Assembly: GCA_012729055.1 (NCBI GenBank)
Contig: JAAYDW010000024.1
Span: 1-44,696 of the forward strand
DNA: 44,696 bases
Reading direction: 5' to 3'
Source: Deltaproteobacteria bacterium
GTDB taxonomy: Bacteria > Desulfobacterota > Syntrophia > Syntrophales > Smithellaceae
A model generated the notes under the pieces. It was not told the origin of the DNA. It worked only from the letters and a program-made list of their open reading frames with translations, and made no database searches. Position numbers and translations under genes: made by a program. Shown here one piece after another: positions 16,404 to 24,839 of this stretch; position 1 is the stretch's first letter; the number at the start of each line of letters is the position of its first letter.

Positions 16404-18407
16404 ATGGGAAAATCGCCGATCATCAACCGGTCACAATCGAAAATCGAACCATTGAAAAAGGATGTCGCAAACCTGACGGAAGAACGGAGCTATCTCCGTC
16501 ATCTGCTGTACATGGTTTCCGACGCGCTCCTGATGATCGACCGGGAAGGAAGGGTCACGTATGTGAACCGCGCCCTGGAACAAATTGTCTGCTGCCGGCG
16601 CGAGGAAATTGTCGGCAGTCATTTTAACGATCAGCGCTGGCGTTTTAAAAGCGTCAATGGCACTTCGGTTTCCCAGGACTCCGTTTTTAAAACCGTTTTT
16701 CAAAACGAGCAGCCGCTCGCGGACCAGGTCTGCCGGATGGCTTCCCCGGATGGAAAGGACAGACATTTTATCGTCAGCGCCACGGTTCACCACGACGACC
16801 GGGGAGACCTGGCGGGGGTCGCCGCCATGATCCGCGATTGCACGGAGCTTAACCGCGTGAAAGCGGAAAATCTGGAAATCAAGGCGTTTTATGAAAGGCT
16901 GGCGCAGTACGCCGATGAGGCGATTTTCCGCATTGAGGCGGATTCCGGCCGGATGACGTACATTAATGGTGCGGCGCAAAATATCCTGGGTTATCGACTG
17001 GACGACTATCCACAAGTGATGGCCCGGGTGATTCCTCCGGAGCAGCTGCAAGCCTGGAAAAATGCGTTCGCAAGTCAAAGCGCCGCGAGAGAGGTGCTGC
17101 GCAACGTGACCCTTTCCTGCACGGCCGGCGACGGCCGGACGGTCATCCTGGAATTCACGATCATTCCCGTGCGGCGCGAAGCAGGCGACGTGGCGTATTT
17201 CGAATGCCTCGGCCGCGACGTCACGGTCCGGCGGTTCATGGAGGCGGAGCTGGCCAAGGCCCAGAAACGCGAATCGATCAGTCTTCTGGCCGGAGGCGTC
17301 GCCCATGATTTCAACAATATCATGACGGCGGTCTTCGGCTCCCTGGCCCTGTCCAAAATGGAAGTGCCCGAGGAAAGTCCGGTCTATGCGCGTCTGACGG
17401 CCGCCGAGGAACAGTGCCTGAAGGCCAAAGCCCTGACCCGGAAGCTGCTCACCTATTCCCGCGGCGGCTCGCCGCAGCGGAAAAGCGCCTCCCTGGCCGG
17501 CGTGATTCAGGAAGCCGTAGATTTTTCGCTCTGCGGAAAAAATATCGCCTGCCGGTTCAATCTGCCGGATGGTTTGTGGTCGGCGCAGATTGACGAGGGG
17601 CAGATGCACCAGGTCGTTCACGCGCTGGCGTCCAACGCCTGCGAGGCCATGCCCCGCGGCGGCATTATTGAAGTGGGAGCGGAAAATGTGGACCTCGCGC
17701 AGGACCAGGTCGCGCCGCTTGCGGCCGGTTCCTACATCAAATGGTACGTCCGGGATTTCGGCGCGGGTATTGCCGAGGAGCACATGAAGAGAATATTCGA
17801 CCCCTACTTCACCACCAAGCCCATGAGCCATGTCAAAGGGATGGGACTGGGGCTCGCGATTTGCTACTCCATCGTCAGAAGCCATGACGGGATCATCACC
17901 GCCGAATCCACGCCGGGCGCCGGCTCCGTCTTCACGGTTTATATTCCGGCGTCGCCGGACAAACAAGATGCCCCCCGGCTTGCGGACTCCCCGGAGGCAG
18001 AGGCGGCGCCGAAGGCGAAAATTCTTCTCATCGATGACGAGCAGATTCTGCTGGATGTCACCGGCAGCATGCTCAAGCATATAGGCTACGATGTCGTGAC
18101 CGCGAAAAATCACGGCGAAGCCATGACGTTTTATCGGCAGGCCGGGGAAGCCGGCTGTCCGTTTTCGCTGATCATCATGGATTTGACGATGCGCGGCGAT
18201 GACGGCGGGGAAATCGCGATCCGCCGCTGGAAGGCAAGCCATCCGGAGGCGAGAGCCGTGATTTCCAGCGGCTACATGAATGATCCGGTAATCGAAGAAT
18301 ACTGGAAATACGGCTTTGTCGGAGCAATGATCAAACCTTACTCGCTGGTGGAGCTCAAAAGCTCTCTTGAAAAAATCCTGGCGGGCGGGGACAACGAACA
18401 GAGGTAA
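16404..18407 (+). CDS. PAS-containing hybrid sensor histidine kinase with receiver domain
   Basis: This 667-residue soluble kinase has, in order, an N-terminal coiled stretch, PAS 1 (about 30-145), PAS 2 (about 160-275), the H-box with phospho-acceptor His301 (GGVAHDFNNI), an N-box (SNACEAMPRGG, Asn411), G-boxes (DFGAGI and KGMGLGLA), and a C-terminal receiver with the acidic pair Asp544/Asp545 and phospho-Asp593 (IIMDLTMRG). No membrane helix is present, so it should sense a cytoplasmic signal. I chose the ATG at 16404; the frame extends upstream but the extra residues look untranslated. No response regulator with an output domain is adjacent. The FBPase gene begins 10 bases downstream, suggesting co-transcription. 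Confidence 0.9.
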   Translation: MGKSPIINRSQSKIEPLKKDVANLTEERSYLRHLLYMVSDALLMIDREGRVTYVNRALEQIVCCRREEIVGSHFNDQRWRFKSVNGTSVSQDSVFKTVFQNEQPLADQVCRMASPDGKDRHFIVSATVHHDDRGDLAGVAAMIRDCTELNRVKAENLEIKAFYERLAQYADEAIFRIEADSGRMTYINGAAQNILGYRLDDYPQVMARVIPPEQLQAWKNAFASQSAAREVLRNVTLSCTAGDGRTVILEFTIIPVRREAGDVAYFECLGRDVTVRRFMEAELAKAQKRESISLLAGGVAHDFNNIMTAVFGSLALSKMEVPEESPVYARLTAAEEQCLKAKALTRKLLTYSRGGSPQRKSASLAGVIQEAVDFSLCGKNIACRFNLPDGLWSAQIDEGQMHQVVHALASNACEAMPRGGIIEVGAENVDLAQDQVAPLAAGSYIKWYVRDFGAGIAEEHMKRIFDPYFTTKPMSHVKGMGLGLAICYSIVRSHDGIITAESTPGAGSVFTVYIPASPDKQDAPRLADSPEAEAAPKAKILLIDDEQILLDVTGSMLKHIGYDVVTAKNHGEAMTFYRQAGEAGCPFSLIIMDLTMRGDDGGEIAIRRWKASHPEARAVISSGYMNDPVIEEYWKYGFVGAMIKPYSLVELKSSLEKILAGGDNEQR

Positions 18408-18416
18408 GGAGATTTT

Positions 18417-19355
18417 ATGGGCGAAGGTATTAATGATTACACCAAGAACATCGTTGATCTGAGGCGCCACATGTGGATGGCGGGTATCGAACTGGAGCTG
18501 CGCCGGCTGATCTGGCAGATCGCCGTGGTCGGCAAATACATCTCCGCCAAGATCCACGAGTCCAACCGCAAACTGGCCGGCTTTAAAAACGTTTACGGCG
18601 AGGAGCAGCTGGCGCTGGACCGCGTGTCCGACGACATTTTGAAAAACAAGCTCGCGCACTCCGGATTTGTGAGCCACTACGCATCTGAAGAGCTCGAGGA
18701 CATCGTCGCCATCGGCAAGGGAAACGAACAGTACATCGTCACGGCCGATCCGCTCGACGGATCGTCGCTCGTGGACACCAATCTGGCCATCGGCACCATC
18801 ATCGGCGTCCACCGGAAGTCGATCTTCGACACGGGCCGGAACTCGATGGTGGCTGCGCTTTACATTACCTACGGTCCGTTGATCACAATGATCTATTCGG
18901 CCGGCAAGGGCGCGCATGAATTCGTTCTGGACCGCGAAGGGGAGTATGTTTTGTCCGAGGAGAACATCCGGCTCAAGGAAAAGGGATCCATCTTTTCGCC
19001 CGGCGGCCTGCGCAAGGACTGGACGGACCCGCATTTGAAATTTATCGACAAGCTGGAGACCGACGGCTACAAGCTTCGCTACAGCGGCGGGTTCGTGCCG
19101 GACATCAACCAGGTGATCATCAAGCGCGGCGGTATTTTCACCTATCCCGCGCTGAAAAAATCGCCCAACGGCAAACTGCGCCTGCTGTTCGAACTGCAGC
19201 CCATGGCGTATATCGTGGAACAGGCCGGCGGCCGGGCCACCGACGGCAAAAAGGACATCTTGAATGTGCAGGTGACGTCGGTCAATCAGCGATCGCCGAT
19301 CTACATCGGCTCCGCCGCGGAAGTGGCGATGGCGGAGCAGTATCTGTCGCAATAA
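18417..19355 (+). CDS. fbp: Class I fructose-1,6-bisphosphatase
   Basis: The enzyme hydrolyses fructose 1,6-bisphosphate to fructose 6-phosphate, the committed step of gluconeogenesis. At 312 residues it is slightly shorter than the usual 330-340. The metal- and phosphate-binding motif DPLDGSS is at 111-117, preceded by the acidic pair in SEELEDI (about 90-95). The active-site region GKGAHEF and a later YRYSGG-like segment (KLRYSGGFVPD) match the family. An AAGGAG site sits 6 bases before the ATG. It lies between the hybrid kinase and the aldolase-like gene with very short gaps, so the aldolase product would be its substrate. A sedoheptulose-bisphosphatase activity is also possible in this family. 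Confidence 0.93.
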   Translation: MGEGINDYTKNIVDLRRHMWMAGIELELRRLIWQIAVVGKYISAKIHESNRKLAGFKNVYGEEQLALDRVSDDILKNKLAHSGFVSHYASEELEDIVAIGKGNEQYIVTADPLDGSSLVDTNLAIGTIIGVHRKSIFDTGRNSMVAALYITYGPLITMIYSAGKGAHEFVLDREGEYVLSEENIRLKEKGSIFSPGGLRKDWTDPHLKFIDKLETDGYKLRYSGGFVPDINQVIIKRGGIFTYPALKKSPNGKLRLLFELQPMAYIVEQAGGRATDGKKDILNVQVTSVNQRSPIYIGSAAEVAMAEQYLSQ

Positions 19356-19377
19356 TTACAGAAAATAAGGAGCAGCC

Positions 19378-20772
19378 ATGATTTACGAAAACAAGGATCA
19401 AGTGAAGAAAGGATGCGAAAACATCCTGGCTTTCGATGACGGCGACGTCCGCGTTCTGGACGAAGCCGGGTTTCAGGGTCAACTCATCGACGATCTGATT
19501 TACACCGTCGCGTTCAGTCCGGACGAGGCCGCCAAGGAAGCCGCGGCCTGGCTGATTCGGCGCGGCGCGGCGGCGCTGGGGATCTGGTCCGCGTCGATTC
19601 AACCGCTGTACGAGGCGATGGGCCGCAAGGACATCGGCGGCTTTACCGTTCCGGCGATCAACCTCCGCGGCATCACCTTCGATGCCGCCCAGGCCGTTTT
19701 CCGGGCCGCCCTTGCGGGGAAAGCGGGGCCGCTGATTTTTGAGATCGCCCGTTCGGAAATCGACTACACCAAGCAGCGTCCGCTGGAGTACATCTGCGCC
19801 GTGACGGCGGCGGCCGTCAAGACCGGCTGGCGCGGTCCGGTGTTTCTGCAGGGCGATCATTTTCAGGTGAACGCCAAGAAATACGCGGCGGACGCGGACA
19901 AGGAAGCGCAGGCGGTAAAAAACCTGATCTGGGAAGGCATCGAAGCCGGTTTCTATAACATCGACATCGATACGTCCACGCTGGTGGATCTGTCCCAGCC
20001 GACGGTGAAGGAACAGCAGCGGACCAACTTCTCGCTGGCGGCCGAACTCACCACGATGATCCGCGATCTCGAACCGGAAGGCGTCACGATTTCCGTCGGC
20101 GGCGAAATCGGCGAAGTCGGCGGCAAGAACAGCACGGTGGAAGAGCTGCGGGTCTTCATGGACGGCTACCTGGAGGAGTTGAAAAAACGCGGCGGCGCCG
20201 TTACGGGGATCAGCAAGATCAGCGTTCAGACCGGGACGACGCACGGCGGCGTGCCGCTGGCCGACGGAACGGTCGCCAAGGTCAAAATCGACTTTGACGT
20301 TCTGGAAAAACTGTCGGAAACGGCCCGCGTGGAGTATGGCCTGTCCGGCGCGGTGCAGCACGGCGCGTCCACGCTGCCCGACGAGGCGTTTGACCGCTTT
20401 CCCGCCACCGGGACGGCCGAGATTCATCTGGCGACCGGTTTCCAGAACATCATTTACGACAGCAAAACGTTTCCGGCCGAGCTGCGCGCGAAAATTTACG
20501 ATTACCTCAAAGCCAACATGAAGAGCGAATGGAAGGAAAAAGACACGGAAGAACAGTTCATCTACAAGACCCGCAAAAAGGCTTTCGGGCCGTTCAAGCT
20601 GGATCTGTGGCATCTGCCGGCGGAGATCCGCGACGGCATCTGCGCCGAACTGGAGCGTCAGTTTGCCTTTCTGTTTGACAAGCTGAAAGTCAACGGCACC
20701 CGCGACGTTTTGGACAAGTATGTTCCGGTGGCGGATGTTCCTCTGAAAATGCCCGCCGCGCTGAAAGGCTAG
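19378..20772 (+). CDS. Class II fructose-bisphosphate aldolase-like protein, long divergent form
   Basis: This 464-residue protein is longer than usual class II aldolases (about 285-360). The zinc-aldolase pattern is visible: Asp160-His161 in LQGDHFQV, a GGEIGEVGGK loop (241-250), His289 in QTGTTHGG and His328 in AVQHGAS. These fit one catalytic Asp and three metal-binding His residues. An N-terminal extension of about 80 residues and a C-terminal tail of about 100 residues are additions I cannot assign. Placement 23 bases after the fructose-1,6-bisphosphatase gene supports a gluconeogenic aldolase that makes its substrate. A different ketose bisphosphate or tagatose-type substrate remains possible. 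RBS AAGGAG lies 7 bases before the ATG. Confidence 0.8.
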   Translation: MIYENKDQVKKGCENILAFDDGDVRVLDEAGFQGQLIDDLIYTVAFSPDEAAKEAAAWLIRRGAAALGIWSASIQPLYEAMGRKDIGGFTVPAINLRGITFDAAQAVFRAALAGKAGPLIFEIARSEIDYTKQRPLEYICAVTAAAVKTGWRGPVFLQGDHFQVNAKKYAADADKEAQAVKNLIWEGIEAGFYNIDIDTSTLVDLSQPTVKEQQRTNFSLAAELTTMIRDLEPEGVTISVGGEIGEVGGKNSTVEELRVFMDGYLEELKKRGGAVTGISKISVQTGTTHGGVPLADGTVAKVKIDFDVLEKLSETARVEYGLSGAVQHGASTLPDEAFDRFPATGTAEIHLATGFQNIIYDSKTFPAELRAKIYDYLKANMKSEWKEKDTEEQFIYKTRKKAFGPFKLDLWHLPAEIRDGICAELERQFAFLFDKLKVNGTRDVLDKYVPVADVPLKMPAALKG

Positions 20773-20816
20773 CGCAGCGGCGGCCGGGTAAATCGTCTGC
20801 GGACGGGAGGCAAATC

Positions 20817-21845
20817 ATGAAAGCGGCTGTGGTGGAAAAAATCGCGAAGATTCGAGATAATCCACAGCCGCTTTCTTTTGTGGAGGTTCCCGATCCCGTT
20901 CCCGCGGCGGGCCAGATTCTCGTTCGGGTCTCCGCCTGCGGCGTCTGCCACACGGAGCTCGACGAGATCGAAGGTCGGACGCCGCCCGTTTCCTTTCCGT
21001 TTATTCTGGGGCATCAGGTGGTAGGGACCGTGGCCGGGCGCGGTCCGGGGGCCGAAAAATACGACACGGGCCAACGGGTCGGCATCGGCTGGATCGGGTC
21101 GTCGTGCGGCGCGTGCCGCTATTGCCGCAGCGGCAGAGAAAATCTCTGTCCGGACTTCCGGGCGACGGGGCGGGATCTTCCCGGCGGCTACGCCCGGTAT
21201 CTGACGCTTTCCGAAAATTTTGCCTTTCCCATTCCGGATATCTTTTCCGATGCGCAGGCCGCGCCGCTTCTGTGCGCGGGCGCCATCGGCTGGCGGTCGC
21301 TGAAACTGGCCGGGCTTGCCGACGGCGAGCCGCTGGGGCTTACCGGCTTCGGCGCCTCGGCTCACCTGGTGCTGCGCCTGGCCCGCTATCTCTATCCGCA
21401 TTCCGACGTCTGCGTCTTTGCCCGGTCCGAGCGCGAGCGGCTCTTTGCGTGGGAGCAGGGCGCGCGCTGGGCGGGTGACACGTCCGAGCAAAGTCCGCTT
21501 CCGCTGGCCGCGATAATCGACACGACGCCCGCCTGGAAGCCGGTCGTCGAGGCGCTCGCCAATCTCGCGCCCGGCGGCCGTCTGGTGGTAAACGCCATCC
21601 GCAAGGAAGCGGCGGACAAAAGTGAACTGGGCCGACTCGACTATCCAAAGCATCTGTGGATGGAAAAGGAAGTGAAAAGCGTGGCCAACGTGGCGCGCCG
21701 CGACATTGCGGAATTTCTGGACCTGGCCGCCCGGATTCCGATTTTTCCGGAGGTGGAAAAATACGCTTTTGCCGACGCCAACCGGGCGCTCGCGGACTTG
21801 AAGGCGGGGATCATCCGCGGTGCGAAAGTGTTGATGATCGATTAA
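20817..21845 (+). CDS. Zinc-dependent alcohol dehydrogenase family protein
   Basis: This 342-residue medium-chain dehydrogenase/reductase has catalytic zinc ligands in CGVCHTE (Cys41) and GHQVVG (His66). The structural zinc lobe has Cys97, Cys100, Cys103 and Cys111. The nucleotide-binding region is in a Rossmann fold around LTGFGASAHLVLRLA, which lacks the strict GxGxxG. The overall pattern resembles the adh_fam_2 group of zinc alcohol dehydrogenases. It would oxidise an alcohol or reduce an aldehyde with NAD(P). It is last in the run behind the aldolase (45-base gap, RBS GGGAGG) and converges on the nitroreductase gene. Confidence 0.88.
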   Translation: MKAAVVEKIAKIRDNPQPLSFVEVPDPVPAAGQILVRVSACGVCHTELDEIEGRTPPVSFPFILGHQVVGTVAGRGPGAEKYDTGQRVGIGWIGSSCGACRYCRSGRENLCPDFRATGRDLPGGYARYLTLSENFAFPIPDIFSDAQAAPLLCAGAIGWRSLKLAGLADGEPLGLTGFGASAHLVLRLARYLYPHSDVCVFARSERERLFAWEQGARWAGDTSEQSPLPLAAIIDTTPAWKPVVEALANLAPGGRLVVNAIRKEAADKSELGRLDYPKHLWMEKEVKSVANVARRDIAEFLDLAARIPIFPEVEKYAFADANRALADLKAGIIRGAKVLMID

Positions 21846-21876
21846 AGGTTTGCTGTGAGCTTCTGAGCCATGAGCT

Positions 21877-22719
21877 CTACTCCGCCTGCCAGCTTGCCAC
21901 ATATTCCCACGATTTGATCGCGGTTGCCGCATCGTCGTGCCGCCAGCCTCCGGCAAATCCCAGTTCCCGAACCGTCAGGTCGAAGTGGCAAAGCGCAATG
22001 CCCATGTCGATTTCCTGCAGCGACACGTCGCGCAGGTGCCGGTAGCCGATCGACCGCGCCAGATAAAATCGAAACGCCCGGCGGCTTGCATCATGGACGA
22101 TGCGCCAGGGCTGTTTGTTGGACGCCGAAGGCGCCAGGCGGACGTTTTCCAGCGCTTCGGCGAAAGGTCCCGCCTTTTCCTGCGAAAGCGGTTCGCCGGG
22201 CCCGCCGGCAAAAAAAAGTTTTTCCCAGGGCAGGCGCCGGTCCGAGCCGGCAAAGCCGCGCATCACGCGGTCCGTCAGGCTTGGACGGGGCGCGGCGTAG
22301 CCGACAGGGCTGATCGTCGGCAACAGTTCGCTGCGGTCCAGGCCCGCCGCGCGGCCGAAAGCGCTGACGGCAAACGTGCCCCCCAGCCAGCAGGTGTTCA
22401 ACCCCAGGGCGGTGGCTGTCAGAATGAGGTTTTCCTTGCAGTATCCATAATCCACCATAGCCAGAGGCGCAGGGCCGATCATTCCCGCCAGGAAAAGGCG
22501 CGCGTTATGGACGACGCCGTAGGTGCCCAGTTTTTTCCACTCCGCGCGGGAGAGCGCCTCCATGGAGAGAAGGACAAAACGCGGCCGGTTGGCGAAAGGC
22601 CCCTCCTGCGGCGCCGACACCGCCGTCCGCAGCGACAGCAGGGCTGCGTCTTCAACGGCTCTGTCCGCGTAGGAGCGGCACGAGTAGCGGCGGCGAATGA
22701 TTTCCGAGACAGAGGTCAT
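21877..22719 (-). CDS. Nitroreductase-family protein (TM1586-like)
   Basis: This 280-residue FMN-dependent oxidoreductase fold begins with IIRRRYSCRSYADRAV, the conserved N-terminal FMN phosphate motif of nitroreductases. It shows two related halves: ALGLNTCWLGGTF in the first and RLAPSASNKQPWRIV in the second, where the S-A-S-N-x-Q-P-W segment binds FMN. That arrangement matches the putative TM1586-type nitroreductases, in which one chain has an internal duplication. An AAAGGAGG site lies 5 bases before the ATG. The physiological substrate is unknown; the family reduces nitro, quinone or flavin substrates with NAD(P)H. Confidence 0.87.
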   Translation of the reverse strand: MTSVSEIIRRRYSCRSYADRAVEDAALLSLRTAVSAPQEGPFANRPRFVLLSMEALSRAEWKKLGTYGVVHNARLFLAGMIGPAPLAMVDYGYCKENLILTATALGLNTCWLGGTFAVSAFGRAAGLDRSELLPTISPVGYAAPRPSLTDRVMRGFAGSDRRLPWEKLFFAGGPGEPLSQEKAGPFAEALENVRLAPSASNKQPWRIVHDASRRAFRFYLARSIGYRHLRDVSLQEIDMGIALCHFDLTVRELGFAGGWRHDDAATAIKSWEYVASWQAE

Positions 22720-22743
22720 GGATCCTCCTTTAAAAAAATATTA

Positions 22744-22772
22744 TTGGCAAAATGTTTCGGTTATCTTATACT
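22744..22772 (+). promoter_or_regulatory. Sigma-70 promoter of nnr
   Basis: TTGGCA (22744-22749), a 17-base spacer and TATACT (22767-22772) form a near-consensus promoter 47 bases before the nnr ATG. It lies in the 99-base gap between divergent genes. Confidence 0.75.
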
Positions 22773-22818
22773 TTCGGCACAAGATTGTAAAACAAATCAT
22801 GGTTTGTGAGGGAAAACA

Positions 22819-24387
22819 ATGAAACTGGCCACTGTGGAACAAATGCGTGGAATGGATCGTTTTGCGATGGAGCAGCTGGGCATCGACGAAACCATTCTTA
22901 TGGAAAATGCGGCGCATGCGTCTCTGACGCTCTTACGGAAGAAGTTCCGTATTCGCGGCGGGAAATTCGTGATCTTTTGCGGCGCCGGCAACAACGGCGG
23001 CGACGGCCTGGCGCTGGCCCGCCTGATTTTGTCGCTCGGCGGACGGGCGAAGGTGTTTCTCACCGCGTCTCCCAAGAAGTACAGCGGGGCGGCCAAAATC
23101 AACTATGACATTTTATGCAACCTGGCCGCGGACGTCCAGCTTCTCGGCCGCGCCGAAGAGGCCAGGGAGGATCTCCGGCGCTGCGATGTTGTGATCGACG
23201 CCGTTTTCGGCACGGGGCTCGACCGCGATGTCCGGGGGCTGGCCGCCGACGTGATTGCGCTTGTGAACGCCTCCGGTCGTCCGGTGCTTGCACTGGACAT
23301 TCCCTCCGGCATATCGGGCGACGCCGGGCAAGTGATGGGAACGGCCGTTAGGGCCGACTGCACGGTCACCTTCGGCCTGCCGAAGCTCGGCAATCTGCTT
23401 TACCCCGGCTACGAACATTGCGGGGAGCTTGTGGTGACGCATATTTCCTTTCCCCCGTCTCTGGTCGACCGCGACGACCTGACGGTGGAGACCAACGACC
23501 GGATTGTCCTGCCGCCCCGGCGGGCCGAGGCTTACAAGGGAGCGATGGGGGATGTCCTGTTTATCGCCGGCGGCGCCAATTACTTCGGCGCGCCGTTTTT
23601 TTCCGCCATGTCCTTTCTGAAGGCGGGCGGCGGCTACGCGCGGCTGGCCGCGCCCGCGTCGATCATTCCGTTTATCGCCCAGTCCGGCCGGGAAATCGTT
23701 TATCTGCCCCAGCGCGAAACCGCTGCGCTTTGCCTTTCGCAGAAGGCCAAGCCGGAGCTTTTGCGGCACGCGGAAAAAGCCGACATGGTGGTCATCGGAC
23801 CGGGACTGTCGCTGCACGACGAAACGGCCAAACTCGTCCGGGAACTGGCCGCCGTGATTACGAGGCCCCTGCTCATCGACGGCGACGGGATTACGGCCGT
23901 GGCGGAGCGGCCCGAAATCCTGCTGAAGAGAAAAGCGCCGACGATTCTGACGCCGCACGCGGGCGAAATGGCGCGCCTGGCGCACAAGACCGTGGCCGAG
24001 GTGAACGCCGACAAGATCGGATTGCTGAGAGCCATGTCCGGGAAACTTAACGCCACAGTGGTTTTCAAAGGCGCGCATTCGCTGATCGGGCTAGCGGACG
24101 GCCGCGTCTTTGTCAATTTGAGCGGCAATCCGGGAATGGCCACGGCCGGCAGCGGCGACGTGCTCACCGGCTGCATTGCGGCGATGCACGGCCTGGGTCT
24201 GGAACCGGAGCTGGCCACGCGCCAGGGCGTTTTTATCCATGGATATGCGGGTGATCTGGCCGCGCTGGAAAAAGGCCAGGACGGCATCGTTGCGTCGGAT
24301 GTCCTGGAACACCTGCCGCAGGCGCTCAAAGAAGATCGCGCGGGAACGATCGCGGAAAAATTTTACGCCCCGCCGGTGGTGGCGTAA
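22819..24387 (+). CDS. nnr: Bifunctional NAD(P)H-hydrate repair enzyme (epimerase and dehydratase)
   Basis: This 522-residue fusion of NnrE (epimerase, about 1-215) and NnrD (ADP/ATP-dependent dehydratase, about 225-510) repairs hydrated, inactive NAD(P)H. The epimerase motif FCGAGNNGGDG is at 53-63, and the GTGLDRDVRG and LDIPSGISGD segments follow. The dehydratase half has VIGPGLS, ILTPHAGEMARL and the ATP-binding signature AGSGDVLTG. The length matches E. coli YjeF/Nnr. The start at 22819 has GAGGGA 6 bases upstream and its own promoter. A strong terminator follows. Confidence 0.95.
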   Translation: MKLATVEQMRGMDRFAMEQLGIDETILMENAAHASLTLLRKKFRIRGGKFVIFCGAGNNGGDGLALARLILSLGGRAKVFLTASPKKYSGAAKINYDILCNLAADVQLLGRAEEAREDLRRCDVVIDAVFGTGLDRDVRGLAADVIALVNASGRPVLALDIPSGISGDAGQVMGTAVRADCTVTFGLPKLGNLLYPGYEHCGELVVTHISFPPSLVDRDDLTVETNDRIVLPPRRAEAYKGAMGDVLFIAGGANYFGAPFFSAMSFLKAGGGYARLAAPASIIPFIAQSGREIVYLPQRETAALCLSQKAKPELLRHAEKADMVVIGPGLSLHDETAKLVRELAAVITRPLLIDGDGITAVAERPEILLKRKAPTILTPHAGEMARLAHKTVAEVNADKIGLLRAMSGKLNATVVFKGAHSLIGLADGRVFVNLSGNPGMATAGSGDVLTGCIAAMHGLGLEPELATRQGVFIHGYAGDLAALEKGQDGIVASDVLEHLPQALKEDRAGTIAEKFYAPPVVA

Positions 24388-24410
24388 CGCGGCAACGAAA
24401 AGCAATTGCA

Positions 24411-24451
24411 AACGCCCCGGGAAAGCGTCGGCTCTCTCCCGGGGCGTTTTT
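24411..24451 (+). terminator. Rho-independent terminator after nnr
   Basis: Arms AACGCCCCGGGA (24411-24422) and TCCCGGGGCGTT (24437-24448) pair over 12 bases, followed by a T-run to 24451. Confidence 0.9.
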
Positions 24452-24455
24452 CGTG

Positions 24456-24481
24456 ATTAACCGCGAGGAGGGGCGGTTAAT
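24456..24481. promoter_or_regulatory. Perfect inverted repeat, candidate operator
   Basis: ATTAACCGC (24456-24464) and GCGGTTAAT (24473-24481) are perfect 9-base arms around GAGGAGGG. It starts just past the nnr terminator, in a 452-base stretch (24388-24839) that otherwise holds only a doubtful 24-codon frame. It could be a repressor site or the first half of the regulatory region of the sigma-54 activator gene. Confidence 0.4.
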
Positions 24482-24630
24482 ACGATTCTCTCAATCTCCC
24501 GCCGGACAGCAAAACTGCGCCGCCGCTGGCGGGTTTGGCGCCGGGCCGCATTGCATATCGGCCGCAGTGTTTCGTTCGCGTCCTTTTTGCTGCAAGGAAT
24601 CATACGAAACGGTTAAGCAGATTTTGTGCC

Positions 24631-24705
24631 ATGGGGATTTCGGAAGTTGTCGCGGGCATCTTTGGCATTGTTTGTGCTCTTGCAATTTCAATTTTCATCC
24701 GCTAA
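24631..24705 (+). CDS. Possible 24-residue single-helix membrane peptide
   Basis: The frame encodes a short, almost entirely hydrophobic peptide (MGISEVVAGIFGIVC then ALAISIFIR) that would span the membrane once and end in Arg. It lies between nnr and the sigma-54 activator. There is no good ribosome-binding site (the upstream bases are AGATTTTGTGCC), so translation is doubtful. It is recorded because such small membrane proteins are routinely missed. Confidence 0.2.
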   Translation: MGISEVVAGIFGIVCALAISIFIR

Positions 24706-24839
24706 GGAATGAACCGTCAGATAAATCGTAAGATCTTTTAGGTGGACGTGAAAACCGGATAAGGTTCCGTTTTTGAGAAGGTTCAGGGAGCACCGTTTCA
24801 TCAACCGGCCGGCGGTCGGATGACAGGTTGGAGCATTCC

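Noticed and set aside
16431-19352. 973-codon minus-strand frame opposite the kinase and fructose-1,6-bisphosphatase genes
   Set aside because: It spans two genes with strong motifs on the other strand and is therefore a shadow frame.
24453-24731. 92-codon frame between nnr and the sigma-54 activator
   Set aside because: It overlaps an inverted repeat, starts without a clear ribosome-binding site, and the product looks random with many Cys and His.
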